This document shows, in pieces, positions 53,559-62,385 of a stretch of 64,000 bases of DNA. Position 1 is the first letter of the stretch. Every line of letters begins with the position of its first letter. The position numbers and the translations under genes are program-made. The DNA comes from Pseudomonas sp. PDM04 (GTDB lineage: Bacteria > Pseudomonadota > Gammaproteobacteria > Pseudomonadales > Pseudomonadaceae): NCBI RefSeq assembly GCF_014851765.1, contig NZ_JACVAI010000005.1, positions 496,001 to 560,000 of the forward strand, written 5' to 3'. The notes under the pieces are model-generated. The model was not told the DNA's origin. It was given only the letters and a program-made list of their open reading frames with translations, and ran no database searches.

Positions 53559-54901
53559 CTTCGCCCGGCGAACCAGCGATCGTGCTTGCGCAACGACCAG
53601 GCGATGGCGCCGAGGGTCAGGCTGCGCAGCACCATGAACAGCAGGAACGCGATCCACAGGCCATGGTTGCCCAGGCCTCGCAGGGCCCAGGCAAACGGCA
53701 GGATCAGCAACACCGCCAACAGCATGCCGTTGCGCATTTCCCGGGCTCGGGTGGCACCGATGAACAGGCCGTCGAGCACGTAGCTCCAGACCGCGATCAA
53801 CGGCAGGGCAGCCAGGTAGGGCAGGTAGATGAAGGCTGTATCGCGCACGCTCTGGATATCGGTCTGCATCTCGATGAACAGGTGCCCGGCGAACAGGAAC
53901 AGCGTGGCAAATCCCGAACTGGCCAGCAGCGACCAGCCGCAGGCCACGACCAGTGAGCGGCGCAGGGCGTCACGATCGCGCGCGCCGATCGCATGCCCGC
54001 ACAGCGCTTCAACGGCGTGGGCCAGGCCATCGAGCGCGTGGGCGGTCAGCAGCAAGCCGTTGAGCAGCAGGGCGTTGGCGGCAACAGTGGCGTCACCCAG
54101 CCGCGTGCCTTGTACGGTGATCAGCATGAACACCAGTTGCAGCAACAGGCTGCGGATGAAGATGTCGCGGTTGACGGCCAGCAGCGGGCGCCAACTCCCC
54201 CACAGCGTCAGGGCGGCCCAGGCGATCTGGCCGGGGTAGGCGCGCAGGGCTTTGCGCGTCAGCAGCAGGCCGATCAGGGCACCGGTCCATTCGGCGATCA
54301 CCGAGGCCCGGGCCGAACCGGCCACGCCCCAGTCCAGTCCGAGGACAAACCACAGGTTCAGGGCAATGTTCACCAGGTTGGTGCCCAGCAGGATCGCCAG
54401 CGGCGCCCGGGCGTTCTGGGTGCCGAGGAACCAGCCGACCAACGCGTAGCTGGCCAGCGCGGCCGGCAGACCGAACAGGCGCGTGTGGAAAAACTCCCGG
54501 GCCATCTGGTCCAGTTCCGCCGAGGGCTGCATGAAGTGCAGGGCGATACCGCTCAGCGGAACGCCCAGCGCACCCAATACGACGGCCAGCGCCATGGCCA
54601 GCAACAGCCCCTGTAACAGGATCTGGCGCAGCGCCGTACCATCGGCACGGCCGGCGGCCTGGGCGGCAAATCCGGTGGAGCCCATGCGCAGGAAGCTCAT
54701 GGCCCAGGCCAGAAAACTGTAGAGGCTGGCCCCGACCGCGACAGCGCCCAACTGATGGGCGTGGGGCAAGTGGCCGATGACCGTGCTGTCGACCAGTGCC
54801 ACCAGCGGCACGGAAATGTTCGAGAGAATCATGGGGGCGGCGAGCGCCCAGACCCGGCGATGGGTGGGGCGGTCGCGCCAGTCGGCGATCAGGTTGGACA
54901 T
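53552..54901 (-). CDS. dinF: MATE family efflux transporter, DinF type
   Basis: 449 aa, twelve membrane segments. The N-terminal stretch LAAPMILSNISVPLVALVDS and VIGHL, then FLRMGSTGFAAQAAG, match DinF of E. coli closely as I remember it. Such proteins export cationic drugs or bile-like compounds with sodium or protons. The start at 54901 has an AAGGAG ribosome site. In E. coli dinF follows lexA; here no lexA is adjacent, so SOS control is not implied. Confidence 0.9.
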   Translation of the reverse strand: MSNLIADWRDRPTHRRVWALAAPMILSNISVPLVALVDSTVIGHLPHAHQLGAVAVGASLYSFLAWAMSFLRMGSTGFAAQAAGRADGTALRQILLQGLLLAMALAVVLGALGVPLSGIALHFMQPSAELDQMAREFFHTRLFGLPAALASYALVGWFLGTQNARAPLAILLGTNLVNIALNLWFVLGLDWGVAGSARASVIAEWTGALIGLLLTRKALRAYPGQIAWAALTLWGSWRPLLAVNRDIFIRSLLLQLVFMLITVQGTRLGDATVAANALLLNGLLLTAHALDGLAHAVEALCGHAIGARDRDALRRSLVVACGWSLLASSGFATLFLFAGHLFIEMQTDIQSVRDTAFIYLPYLAALPLIAVWSYVLDGLFIGATRAREMRNGMLLAVLLILPFAWALRGLGNHGLWIAFLLFMVLRSLTLGAIAWSLRKHDRWFAGRSH

Positions 54902-54973
54902 GCAGGCTCCTTGCAGAGCCGGCATTGTAGCGATTCATCCGGTGTCCGCATCGATCCGTTGCAAGGGGCGGTG

Positions 54974-55267
54974 TCAGTGAATGATCCAGCTCAGCAACCA
55001 CAGCCCCAGCAGCAGCCAGATGATGCCCATGATGATCGATGCATTCATGAACGCCCGGATCGCTGACCACAACAGCATGAGGCCGACAATCAAGGCAATG
55101 ATGCTGACGATCGACGTGTCCATGCCCAGCGTGCGGGACAACCCTTCGACGAAATTGCTTCCTGCGTTGCTCAGCAGATTGAACAGGCCGCTCAAGCCGT
55201 CAACGATAAAGCGGATGACCGAACCGAGTGCCTGGCCGAGCCATTCGAAAAAGCTTTCTACCTGCAT
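54974..55267 (-). CDS. Small membrane protein, unknown
   Basis: 97 aa with an AGGACG ribosome site. The N-terminal half is amphipathic (ESFFEWLGQALGSVIRFIVDGLSGLFNLL). The C-terminal half carries two hydrophobic helices, about 53-68 and 76-95. No family recognised. It lies 72 bp upstream of dinF on the same strand and may be co-transcribed. Confidence 0.7.
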   Translation of the reverse strand: MQVESFFEWLGQALGSVIRFIVDGLSGLFNLLSNAGSNFVEGLSRTLGMDTSIVSIIALIVGLMLLWSAIRAFMNASIIMGIIWLLLGLWLLSWIIH

Positions 55268-55412
55268 GTCATTAACGTCCTGATGTCAGTGGTTGAGCCT
55301 TGGGCCACGGATGGGCGCGGCGAGTTCCGTAGCCGGATCGATTGAGTATGGCGCAACAAACTTGCCTTCAGGGGGTTATCCCCCCGAAGCTATACGCCTT
55401 CAGGAGAGCCCG

Positions 55413-55715
55413 ATGAACCTTGTTGAACTGACCGAACGCCTGCATGCCATCCGTGACCGCAATGACTGGCGGCAATTTCACAGCCCGAAGAACCTGGCCA
55501 TGGCCGCGAGCGTGGAAATGTCCGAACTGGTGGAGATCTTCCAGTGGCTGAGCGAAGACCAGTCGCGCCAGCTGCCGGCGGATCAACTGGCCCACGCCGG
55601 GCAGGAAGTTGGCGACATCGTGTTGTATCTCCTGCTGCTGTGCAGCGAGCTGGGGTTGGACATGAACGAAGTGGTGCGCAGCAAGCTTGCCGACAGTGAG
55701 CGGAGGTTCAGCTGA
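55413..55715 (+). CDS. MazG-like nucleotide pyrophosphohydrolase
   Basis: 100 aa from an ATG with a CAGGAGAGCCCG ribosome site; an upstream frame to 55293 is not needed. The motif pattern is FHSPKNLAMAASVEMSELVEI followed by EVGDIVLYLLLLC, giving E-x-x-E and E-x-x-D metal ligands of the all-alpha NTP pyrophosphatase fold, iMazG-like. It probably removes non-canonical nucleotides. The TGA shares a base with the next ATG. Confidence 0.92.
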   Translation: MNLVELTERLHAIRDRNDWRQFHSPKNLAMAASVEMSELVEIFQWLSEDQSRQLPADQLAHAGQEVGDIVLYLLLLCSELGLDMNEVVRSKLADSERRFS

Positions 55716-56464
55716 TGAGCGACCGTCATTTCGATCAACTGGCGACCCGCTTCGCCGAGAAAATCTACGGCGGGGCCAAGGGGGCGATCCGCCTGGCGGT
55801 GTTGCAGGCCGACCTGGCCGAGGCCTTGCCGGATCGACCGTTGCGGGTGCTCGACATCGGCGCGGGCCTGGGCCACATGTCATTGTGGCTGGCCCAGCGT
55901 GGTCATGAGGTCACGCTGGCCGAACCTGCCGAACCGATGCTCGAAGGCGCTCGCCAGCGATTCGCCGAGGCCGGGCAGGCCGCGACATTCATTCAGGCGC
56001 CCTGGCAGGACCTGCTCGGCCAGCTCACCGAACCCTACGACCTGGTGCTGTGCCACGCCGTGCTGGAGTGGCTGGCCGAACCCCATGCGATTTTGCCGGT
56101 GCTGCATCAGTTGACGCGACAGGGCGGCTGGCTGTCCCTGGCTTTTTACAATCGAGATGCGCTGATCTACCGCAACCTGCTCAAGGGCCACTTCCGCAAA
56201 ATGCGCAAGAACGACATGGCCGGCGAAAAGCAGAGCCTGACCCCGCAACAACCTCTTGATCCGCGTGAACTGGCGGCGCAACTTGAAGGCCTGTGGCAGG
56301 TCGAAACACAGAGCGGGGTCAGGGTTTTCCACGACTACATGCCCGTGGAGTTCCAGGCCCGTGCCGAATTGGTCGACGTGCTGGAAATGGAACTGGCCCA
56401 TCGACGTCACCCGAGCTTTGCCGGGCTTGGGCGTTACCTGCACTGGATGTGTCGGCCGATCTGA
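55715..56464 (+). CDS. cmoM: tRNA 5-carboxymethoxyuridine methyltransferase CmoM
   Basis: 249 aa SAM-dependent methyltransferase with motif I VLDIGAGLGHMSLWLA. The N-terminus DRHFDQLATRFAEKIYGGAKG, the segment LCHAVLEWLAEP, LSLAFYNRDAL and GVRVFHDYMP closely parallel E. coli CmoM (formerly SmtA). It methylates the cmo5U34 wobble base of certain tRNAs. A GGAGG ribosome site lies within the end of the MazG gene; the two are translationally coupled. Confidence 0.92.
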   Translation: MSDRHFDQLATRFAEKIYGGAKGAIRLAVLQADLAEALPDRPLRVLDIGAGLGHMSLWLAQRGHEVTLAEPAEPMLEGARQRFAEAGQAATFIQAPWQDLLGQLTEPYDLVLCHAVLEWLAEPHAILPVLHQLTRQGGWLSLAFYNRDALIYRNLLKGHFRKMRKNDMAGEKQSLTPQQPLDPRELAAQLEGLWQVETQSGVRVFHDYMPVEFQARAELVDVLEMELAHRRHPSFAGLGRYLHWMCRPI

Positions 56465-56476
56465 TCGGAGTGCGAA

Positions 56477-57091
56477 ATGAAAAGTCGTTCAGGGTTACTG
56501 GTGATCTGCCTGGGCCTGGCCGCCTGCCAGGGCAGCAATCCGTATGTGGCGAGTTCGAAGCCTTTGCCGCCGGCGCCGCCACAAGCGGCCACGACGTTCG
56601 ACCGCAGCGCCTACCCGGCCGCGCCTCGAGACTACGGCCGTTATCGCAGCTGGGCCTGGCTCAATGGCACGCTGCCACCGGGCACGGCGTGGGCCGACTC
56701 GGCACAGGTCGCCGAGGCCGTGAGCAATGCCCTGGATCAGCGTGGTCTGCGGCCGCTGCATGACAATCGCCCGGCGGACCTGTTCGTCAGTGCCAATCTG
56801 CACCTGGAAACCCGTCTGCGCCAGTATCGGGACGACTATGGTTATTACGGCGGCGGGTATGGTGGCTACAACCGTTACGGCAGCGGTTATGGCCTGTACA
56901 ACACGGTACCGATCGTGCGGACTTACTCGGAACAGGTCGTGGTGGTGCAGGTGAACCTGTTCGATGCGCAAAACGGTCAGCCGGTGTGGAGCGCCAGTGC
57001 CGAAACCAGCAGCAAGAGTAGCCAGAGCGCGCAAGCCGATGCCATTCGGGAGGCTGTGGAAAAAGCCATGTCGGCGTATCCTCCCAGTTAG
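56477..57091 (+). CDS. DUF4136 lipoprotein
   Basis: 204 aa. The signal peptide ends in a lipobox LAAC with C17. The DUF4136 domain begins YGRYRSWAWLNG, has ALDQRGLRPL, PADLFVSANLHLETR, and ends AIREAVEKAMSAYPP. A Gly/Tyr-rich insert (YGYYGGGYGGYNRYGSGYG) interrupts the domain near 121-141. Function of the family is unknown. It is 12 bp after cmoM, and the next gene is a paralogue. Confidence 0.9.
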   Translation: MKSRSGLLVICLGLAACQGSNPYVASSKPLPPAPPQAATTFDRSAYPAAPRDYGRYRSWAWLNGTLPPGTAWADSAQVAEAVSNALDQRGLRPLHDNRPADLFVSANLHLETRLRQYRDDYGYYGGGYGGYNRYGSGYGLYNTVPIVRTYSEQVVVVQVNLFDAQNGQPVWSASAETSSKSSQSAQADAIREAVEKAMSAYPPS

Positions 57092-57144
57092 CTTCTGCAA
57101 TAAGAAGCATTGCGCAGGTTCATGTCTTCAACCGGAGAATCATC

Positions 57145-57702
57145 ATGTTCCGCCGTCTCGTTCTACTGGTCATGGCCGTACTCCTGAGTGCCTGTGCCGC
57201 CAACCAGGTCAATCATGACTTCGATGCCAGCCGCGATTTTGCCGCCTATCGCAGCTGGAGCTGGAAAGACCCCGTCCTGCAATACCGTCCCGATGACCCT
57301 CGGATCAAGAGCGACCTGACTGAACAGCGCATCCGCCAGGCGGTCACCGAGCAACTGGACCAGCGCGGCTTGCGCCCGGCGGCGGCAGGCAGCAAGGGTG
57401 ATGTGTGGGTGCAGACCTATCTGATCGTCGAGGACCGACAACAACAGGTCACCACCAACTATGGCGGCGCCTGGGGCAATCCATGGAATGGCTACTGGGG
57501 CGGTCCGATGTACAACGAGACCCGCAACATTTCCTACAAGGTGGCGACCATCCAGGTCGACCTGCTCGACGGCAAGGACGGCAAACTGGTGTGGCGCGGC
57601 AGTGACGAACAGATCCTCAGCCGGACACCGAACCCTTCGGATCGCAGCACGGCGATCCAGGATACCGTCAGGAAAATCCTCGCCAACTACCCGCCGCGCT
57701 GA
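57145..57702 (+). CDS. DUF4136 lipoprotein, paralogue
   Basis: 185 aa with lipobox LSAC (C17) and a CGGAGAATC ribosome site. The domain is DFAAYRSWSWKDP, QLDQRGLRPAAAG, DVWVQTYLIVEDRQQQV, VDLLDGKDGKLVWRG, AIQDTVRKILANYPP. It parallels the upstream lipoprotein but has a shorter Gly/Trp/Asn insert. Probably arose by tandem duplication. Outer-membrane attachment is likely, because no Asp follows the lipid Cys. Confidence 0.9.
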   Translation: MFRRLVLLVMAVLLSACAANQVNHDFDASRDFAAYRSWSWKDPVLQYRPDDPRIKSDLTEQRIRQAVTEQLDQRGLRPAAAGSKGDVWVQTYLIVEDRQQQVTTNYGGAWGNPWNGYWGGPMYNETRNISYKVATIQVDLLDGKDGKLVWRGSDEQILSRTPNPSDRSTAIQDTVRKILANYPPR

Positions 57703-57714
57703 ACCCAGCCATGA

Positions 57715-57748
57715 AAAACGCTGGGAGCGAGCCCGCTCCCGGCGTTTT
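57715..57748 (+). terminator. Terminator built from a REP core
   Basis: AAAACGC-TGGGAGCG-AGC-CGCTCCCG-GCGTTTT is a near-perfect stem of about 15 bp ending in TTTT, 12 bases after the second DUF4136 stop. The inner part is REP sequence. Confidence 0.85.
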
Positions 57749-58114
57749 GGCCTGCCTCGAGGTTGTGAAATTAATGACAGCCTTGACTCTGCGACGGACG
57801 GTGCAGGCCCGATCGTGACGCTGACTCGATGTCAGGTTCGGTTAGTGCGCACTGGCCACCACTCGCGCCAAAAGTCTGTCTTCATACACGTCAAAGACTT
57901 AAAGGTGTGCTCGATTTGTCGGGCTGAAAGTGTCAAACAAGCGGCGATCGGTGCGCTTTGTGCAGCCGCTCTGTTCCGGCGTTTTGAAGTGGATCCAATC
58001 GCCGGGCGGTGTATGACAGAGTCGGCAAGTGCGACTACTTTCAAGACAGTAGTTGTACAACCAGTGACGGGTAGTACAGAAAAGGTCAGGCTTTGACCCG
58101 GAAAGGAGCTGCAA
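57749..58114. other. 366-bp leader of the response-regulator gene
   Basis: No gene seen. It contains two dyads close to the next start: ACTACT/AGTAGT at 58034-58053 and the perfect palindrome GTTGTACAAC at 58052-58061, about 40 bases before the ribosome site. They may be operator sites. Composition is less G+C-rich than the flanking genes. Confidence 0.5.
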
Positions 58115-58897
58115 TTGAATAAGTCGGTGTCACCGGTAAAAGTCCTCGTCGTCGATGATCAGCCGTTGATTGTTGAGATGGTCTGCGAATTTCTGGAGGG
58201 CAGTGGTTATCGCTGTGTGCCTTGTGAGTCGAGCCAGGAAGCGGTCGAACGTTTCAGCGAGGACGTGGACGTCGGCCTGGTGCTCTGTGATTTGTACATG
58301 CCGGGGCTGGACGGGATTGAGCTGGTGCAAGAGCTGCAACGGTTATCCGGCAAACACCGGGTTTTCGAGGCCATCATGCTCACCGGTCACGCGGAGAAGC
58401 AGGACCTGATCAAGGCCTTGCGGGCCGGGATTGCCGATTACTACCAGAAACCGGTCAACCTGGCCGAAATGCTCGAAGGGATTCAGCGTCAGGAAAGGGT
58501 CCTGCAGGAGCGACAAAAAAATGTGCAGTTGGGGCAGTTGAGCCAGAAGCTGCAGTACCTGTCCGCCTCGATCGATGACTTGTATCAGGACCTGGACAAG
58601 ATCCGCCACAGCCCACAGTTGCCGGAGGAGGTCGAGGGGGATGCCGGCGACACGGAGGGGGCGGAGATCCCGGCCATCTTCAACCAGTTATCACCCAGGC
58701 AGCTGGATGTGGCGCGGCTGGTCGGCAAAGGGCAGACCAACTATCAGATTGCCTGTGAGCTGGGCATTACCGAGAACACCGTGAAGTTGTATGTGTCGCA
58801 AGTGTTGCGGCTGACGCACATGCACAACCGGACGCAACTGGCCCTGGCGCTGTCGCCGAGCCGTTCGGGCACGCGCCAGCGGGACACCACGCACTGA
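58115..58897 (+). CDS. Orphan response regulator, receiver plus LuxR-type HTH
   Basis: 260 aa with a TTG start behind a strong AAAGGAGCTGCAA ribosome site. The receiver domain (about 8-125) has DD at 15-16, the acceptor Asp in LVLCDLYMPGLDG near residue 60, and Lys in YYQKPVN. A helical linker of about 65 residues follows. The C-terminal HTH is LSPRQLDVARLVGKGQTNYQIACELGI, then TENTVKLYVSQVLR. No histidine kinase is adjacent. Target genes are unknown. Confidence 0.9.
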   Translation: MNKSVSPVKVLVVDDQPLIVEMVCEFLEGSGYRCVPCESSQEAVERFSEDVDVGLVLCDLYMPGLDGIELVQELQRLSGKHRVFEAIMLTGHAEKQDLIKALRAGIADYYQKPVNLAEMLEGIQRQERVLQERQKNVQLGQLSQKLQYLSASIDDLYQDLDKIRHSPQLPEEVEGDAGDTEGAEIPAIFNQLSPRQLDVARLVGKGQTNYQIACELGITENTVKLYVSQVLRLTHMHNRTQLALALSPSRSGTRQRDTTH

Positions 58898-58909
58898 TCC
58901 GACCCCGGT

Positions 58910-58943
58910 CCCTGTGGAAGCGAGCAGGCTCGCCCCTTCAGGG
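58910..58943. terminator. REP-like hairpin between convergent genes
   Basis: CCCTGTGGAAGCGAG-CAGG-CTCGCCCCTTCAGGG is an imperfect REP-type stem between the response-regulator and tpsB stops. It could end transcription from both sides. Confidence 0.55.
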
Positions 58944-58953
58944 ACAAGCCCCG

Positions 58954-60624
58954 TCACAGCTGATAACTGAAACTGATGCTGTACCTCGGTTTGCGATTGA
59001 ACGTATCCAGGGCTTTTTCCGACATCGGTTTGGCTGCCTCGAGCGCAATGTTGTAGTACTTGGCATCACCAAAGCGCACACCCAACGCCGCCGATGAGAG
59101 GTCGTTGCCCTTGACCGGCAATTGGTTGAACCAGGTCCTGGCGCGGTCCAGCACCATGTACGGCTGCACAATCCTCAGCCAGTTCGCGTCGCGGTTGAAA
59201 CTGTAGTTCAACTCGTAGGCCACCCCCCAACCCTTGTCGCCGGATGCCTGGTCGTCGGGGTAGCCACGACCGAAGTTCTGCCCGCCGAACACGGCGCGCT
59301 CGCTCTCGGGCAAGCTATCGTCGCTCCAGTACAAGGCGGCGGACACCACACCCTGCCAGTTGTCGAAAAACTTGTCGCTTTGCACCCCCGACAGGCGAAC
59401 ACGGAAGAAGTCCAGGTCCAGGGCGGTGTCGTTGGTGCGCGCGCCCATGCCGTTGATGCCCTGATACAGGCCGCCGCTGAGAATCCGCAAGCGGGTCTGA
59501 TCGGCCTTGCGCCAGTCGCTTTCCACGGCGACGGCGCGAATGTCGCTGCGTTGCTCCAGGCTCAGCGGCAGGCCGACCACCTGGTAGCGGGTCCTGTCGT
59601 TGACCGCATACAGCCGCGCGCCGGCGCTGAGCATCTCGTTGGGGCCGGCAATCAGCGGATGGCTGAAGCCGAGTGAGTAACGGTCGTTTTCCCGGTGCGG
59701 CTTGAGCTCCAGCCCGTTGTCCAACGGCACCCGGGTGCCGGGGTCCGCGCGATATCGCGAAGCGGAGAACGCCAGTTGCGTGCCTTCGGCATTGAGGAAC
59801 TGGTTGTAGTCGAGGCGATAGTAATGCTCGGCGTCATCGCCCGGTGGGAAAAGCCCGCTGAGGCTCAGCTGTTCGCCCATGGCCGTGTGTGAGTTGCTGC
59901 TGACGCCGAGCAGCGCCTGGGTGCCGTTGCGGTTGTCCTCGGTGGCGTTCAGGCTGCTGGTGAAGGGCTTGCGGCTGGCCTGCACGGCGAGGTACGCCGC
60001 ACCGTCGGTGGTGCCCGGCGGCGGCACCTGGGCCTGCAGTGTCACCCCGGGAATGCGGCTCATCAGCGTGGTGTAGCGCTCGAAGGTCTTGCGCGTCAGC
60101 GGCCGTTCCGCCTGGAGTCTGGCCACCAGTTTGTCCAGCAGCCCCTTGACCCGTCCGACGTCGCCCTGCAACTGGTAATCCTTGATGTAGCCCTCCACCA
60201 GCACCACCCGTGCCACGCCATTGTCGAAGGGTTGTTGGGGCAGGAAGGCATAGGACAGCAGGTAGCCGTCCTGTTGATAACGGCGGGTGATGCTGCGGGT
60301 CGCCTCGATCAGCTCGGCGACGCTGCTTTCACGGCCTAGCAACGGTTGATAAAGCGCCGCCAGTTCGCTGAGCGGGTAGATCGTGCCGCCCTCGATCTGC
60401 ACGGTCCGGAGGGTGAGCCGGGTGCCCATCAGCAAGGGTTGGGCCTGCGTTGCACCGGGTTCCGGCACCTGCAAGGGCGCGGCGGTCGGGCGGTAGGCGT
60501 CGGCGGGCAGGTTGGGGACGGGGAGGTTGCGAATCGTGTCGTTGCTGTTGAGAAAGCTGGGAAGCGTGTCTGCGAGGGTGCAGGAGCTGACGGTGAGCAG
60601 TAGCAATGACGCCATGACGCGCAT
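58954..60624 (-). CDS. TpsB/ShlB/FhaC-type outer-membrane transporter
   Basis: 556 aa. A signal peptide runs to about residue 18 (LLLLTVSSCTLADTL). A POTRA region follows (about 70-225; LRTVQIEGGTIYPLSEL, YQQDGYLLSYAFLP, VLVEGYIKDYQL, SRIPGVTLQAQVPPP). The 16-strand barrel has the conserved FGGQNFGRGYPDDQASGD near 450-470 (the FhaC lid-motif region, with RGY) and ends in the aromatic SFSYQL. Such proteins secrete one large partner encoded next to them. The upstream neighbour here is a glycine-rich lipoprotein, not a beta-helix TpsA. Confidence 0.92.
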   Translation of the reverse strand: MRVMASLLLLTVSSCTLADTLPSFLNSNDTIRNLPVPNLPADAYRPTAAPLQVPEPGATQAQPLLMGTRLTLRTVQIEGGTIYPLSELAALYQPLLGRESSVAELIEATRSITRRYQQDGYLLSYAFLPQQPFDNGVARVVLVEGYIKDYQLQGDVGRVKGLLDKLVARLQAERPLTRKTFERYTTLMSRIPGVTLQAQVPPPGTTDGAAYLAVQASRKPFTSSLNATEDNRNGTQALLGVSSNSHTAMGEQLSLSGLFPPGDDAEHYYRLDYNQFLNAEGTQLAFSASRYRADPGTRVPLDNGLELKPHRENDRYSLGFSHPLIAGPNEMLSAGARLYAVNDRTRYQVVGLPLSLEQRSDIRAVAVESDWRKADQTRLRILSGGLYQGINGMGARTNDTALDLDFFRVRLSGVQSDKFFDNWQGVVSAALYWSDDSLPESERAVFGGQNFGRGYPDDQASGDKGWGVAYELNYSFNRDANWLRIVQPYMVLDRARTWFNQLPVKGNDLSSAALGVRFGDAKYYNIALEAAKPMSEKALDTFNRKPRYSISFSYQL

Positions 60625-60669
60625 AAGACATTCCCTGTTCTATTCGCTGCGGGGTTGATGTCCGGGAAT

Positions 60670-60704
60670 GACGACGCAAGACTGGTGGTGAGTCTTGCGC
60701 CGTC
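60670..60704. repeat. Inverted repeat between lipoprotein gene and tpsB
   Basis: GACGACGCAAGACT and AGTCTTGCGCCGTC match at 13 of 14 positions around a 7-base loop. It could attenuate transcription into tpsB; there is no T-run. Confidence 0.6.
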
Positions 60705-60743
60705 AATCAGGATGGGCGCTATCGTTGAGCAGCCGGATGCCAA

Positions 60744-62162
60744 CTAGCGTTTATTGCCCAGCCCTCCGAGCAGACCGCCGCCGCCCGTGCCGCCGTTGAC
60801 CAACCCGCCCGCGGCAGTGACGGTGTTGCCCAACGAGGTCACGGTGTTGCCCAGCGAGGTGCTGACTGGGTTGGCATTGCCGGCGGCAATCGCACCGCCA
60901 AGGTTGGCGACTGCACCACCGGCCTGGCCGGTCAGGCTGGCGACCGGACTGCCGAGGCCGGTGGCGGCGCCGACATTCTGAGTCACGCCGCCGACGGCGC
61001 CCACTACCGGGCTCAGCGCTGTGCCGAGGTTGCTGCCGACGCTGGCCAGCGGTGCCGTCGGCCCGAGGTTGGCAACACCGGAACCGCCCAGTGCGCCGCC
61101 GACACTGGCAACGAGGTTGCCGCCCGCGACCGCGTTACCGCCCGCTGCGTTGATCACGGTATTGCCGCCGTTGAGGCCTTGGCCAATATTGACCACGGCG
61201 CCGCCCACGGTTTCCAGCAAGCCATTGCCGCCCGCGCCTGAACCGCTGCCATTGGCGACCAGGCCGCCGGCCTTGCCAACTGCCGTGCCAGTATTGCTCA
61301 GCGCGTTACCCAGGGTGTTGGTCACAGGATTGCCCTTGCCGGCATCGGTGACCTTGTCACCCACGCCATCGACGGTATCCCCCACTTTCTTGATCACACC
61401 CTTGAGCGGCTCGCCCAGCCCGGTGGCGTCGCCGACCTTATCGGTGGTGTTTTCCACCATGGCAATGACCGGTACCAGTGCATCCCCGGTTTCCTGGGTG
61501 ACTGAACCCAGGGGACCCGTGGTGGTGGCTGTGCTCAGGGTGTCGCCGAGCATCGTGACTTTCTGGCCGACGCCATCGAGCACCGGCGCGACGCGAGTCA
61601 CGACGCCACCGACGACCGGGATGCGGGCGGTGGCCGTGTCGAGTTTGCCACTGACGTCGGAAACGCCATTGCCGACATCCTGTACCACGCCGCCCACCGC
61701 CGAGGCGGTGACGCCGAGGCCGTTCGGATCCGTGCCGAGCTTGCCGACACCGTTGGCCAGGCCGTCACCCAGGGTGGTCACCACATTGCCCGCCGTGTTG
61801 GCCACGCTTTGCACCACGCCGCCGGCCACTGGAACCGAGCCCAGGGAGTCGCCGATCTGGCCCACGCCATCGCCGAGGCCGCTGACGGTGGTGCCCACAT
61901 CCTGAACCAGCGTGGTGGTCACCAGTGGCGTCGCCGTTGGCGGGGTCGTGCCACCGCCGCCAGTTCCACCGCCGCCACCCGAACCGCCGCCCGAGCCATC
62001 GCTGCCACCACCACCGCCCGCGCCGGCATTGGCCGAGCTGTCGGGTGAGCTGCTGCCGGAACTGCTGTGATGACCGCCACCGCCACTGCTGCAACCGCCC
62101 AGGCCCAGGGACAGGATCAGTGCCAGAGCCGTTGCCGATTTACACCACGCTGGATTTTTCAT
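60744..62162 (-). CDS. Glycine-rich collagen-like repeat lipoprotein
   Basis: 472 aa from the ATG at 62162 with an AAGGAATC ribosome site. Signal peptide with lipobox LGGC at about residue 24. A Ser/Gly tract with runs of GGGG follows to about residue 73. Then come about 390 residues of low-complexity repeats rich in G, V, N, T and A, with recurring pieces such as VGGVVQ, LGDGLANGVG, TVTSLGNTVT. There is no TPS secretion domain and no adhesin beta-helix pattern. Pseudomonas relatives are labelled collagen-like. Probable surface or outer-membrane-tethered protein, first gene of the operon with tpsB. Confidence 0.85.
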   Translation of the reverse strand: MKNPAWCKSATALALILSLGLGGCSSGGGGHHSSSGSSSPDSSANAGAGGGGGSDGSGGGSGGGGGTGGGGTTPPTATPLVTTTLVQDVGTTVSGLGDGVGQIGDSLGSVPVAGGVVQSVANTAGNVVTTLGDGLANGVGKLGTDPNGLGVTASAVGGVVQDVGNGVSDVSGKLDTATARIPVVGGVVTRVAPVLDGVGQKVTMLGDTLSTATTTGPLGSVTQETGDALVPVIAMVENTTDKVGDATGLGEPLKGVIKKVGDTVDGVGDKVTDAGKGNPVTNTLGNALSNTGTAVGKAGGLVANGSGSGAGGNGLLETVGGAVVNIGQGLNGGNTVINAAGGNAVAGGNLVASVGGALGGSGVANLGPTAPLASVGSNLGTALSPVVGAVGGVTQNVGAATGLGSPVASLTGQAGGAVANLGGAIAAGNANPVSTSLGNTVTSLGNTVTAAGGLVNGGTGGGGLLGGLGNKR

Positions 62163-62333
62163 GGAGAGATTCCTTGCACCTGTAACAACGCCGTGGTTTC
62201 GATAGCTCGCCGTGACTGCCGGCGATGCTGCCTTCGTCCGTTGTTTACATAAAAGGCGCAAGCGCTCTGGGGCGCCATTCTCCAATTGGTATTAACACCT
62301 TGGATAATGACGTGGGGAGAGGGGGCCGGTGCT

Positions 62334-62364
62334 GATCGTTCCCACTCGGAGCGTGGAAACGATC
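62334..62364. repeat. Second-type intergenic palindrome
   Basis: GATCGTTCCCAC and GTGGAAACGATC are near-perfect arms around TCGGAGC. The CGTTCCCAC/GTGGGAACG type differs from the GGGAGCGAG REP and is also frequent in fluorescent pseudomonads. Confidence 0.65.
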
Positions 62365-62385
62365 AAGGATCGGGGGCCTGAAACG

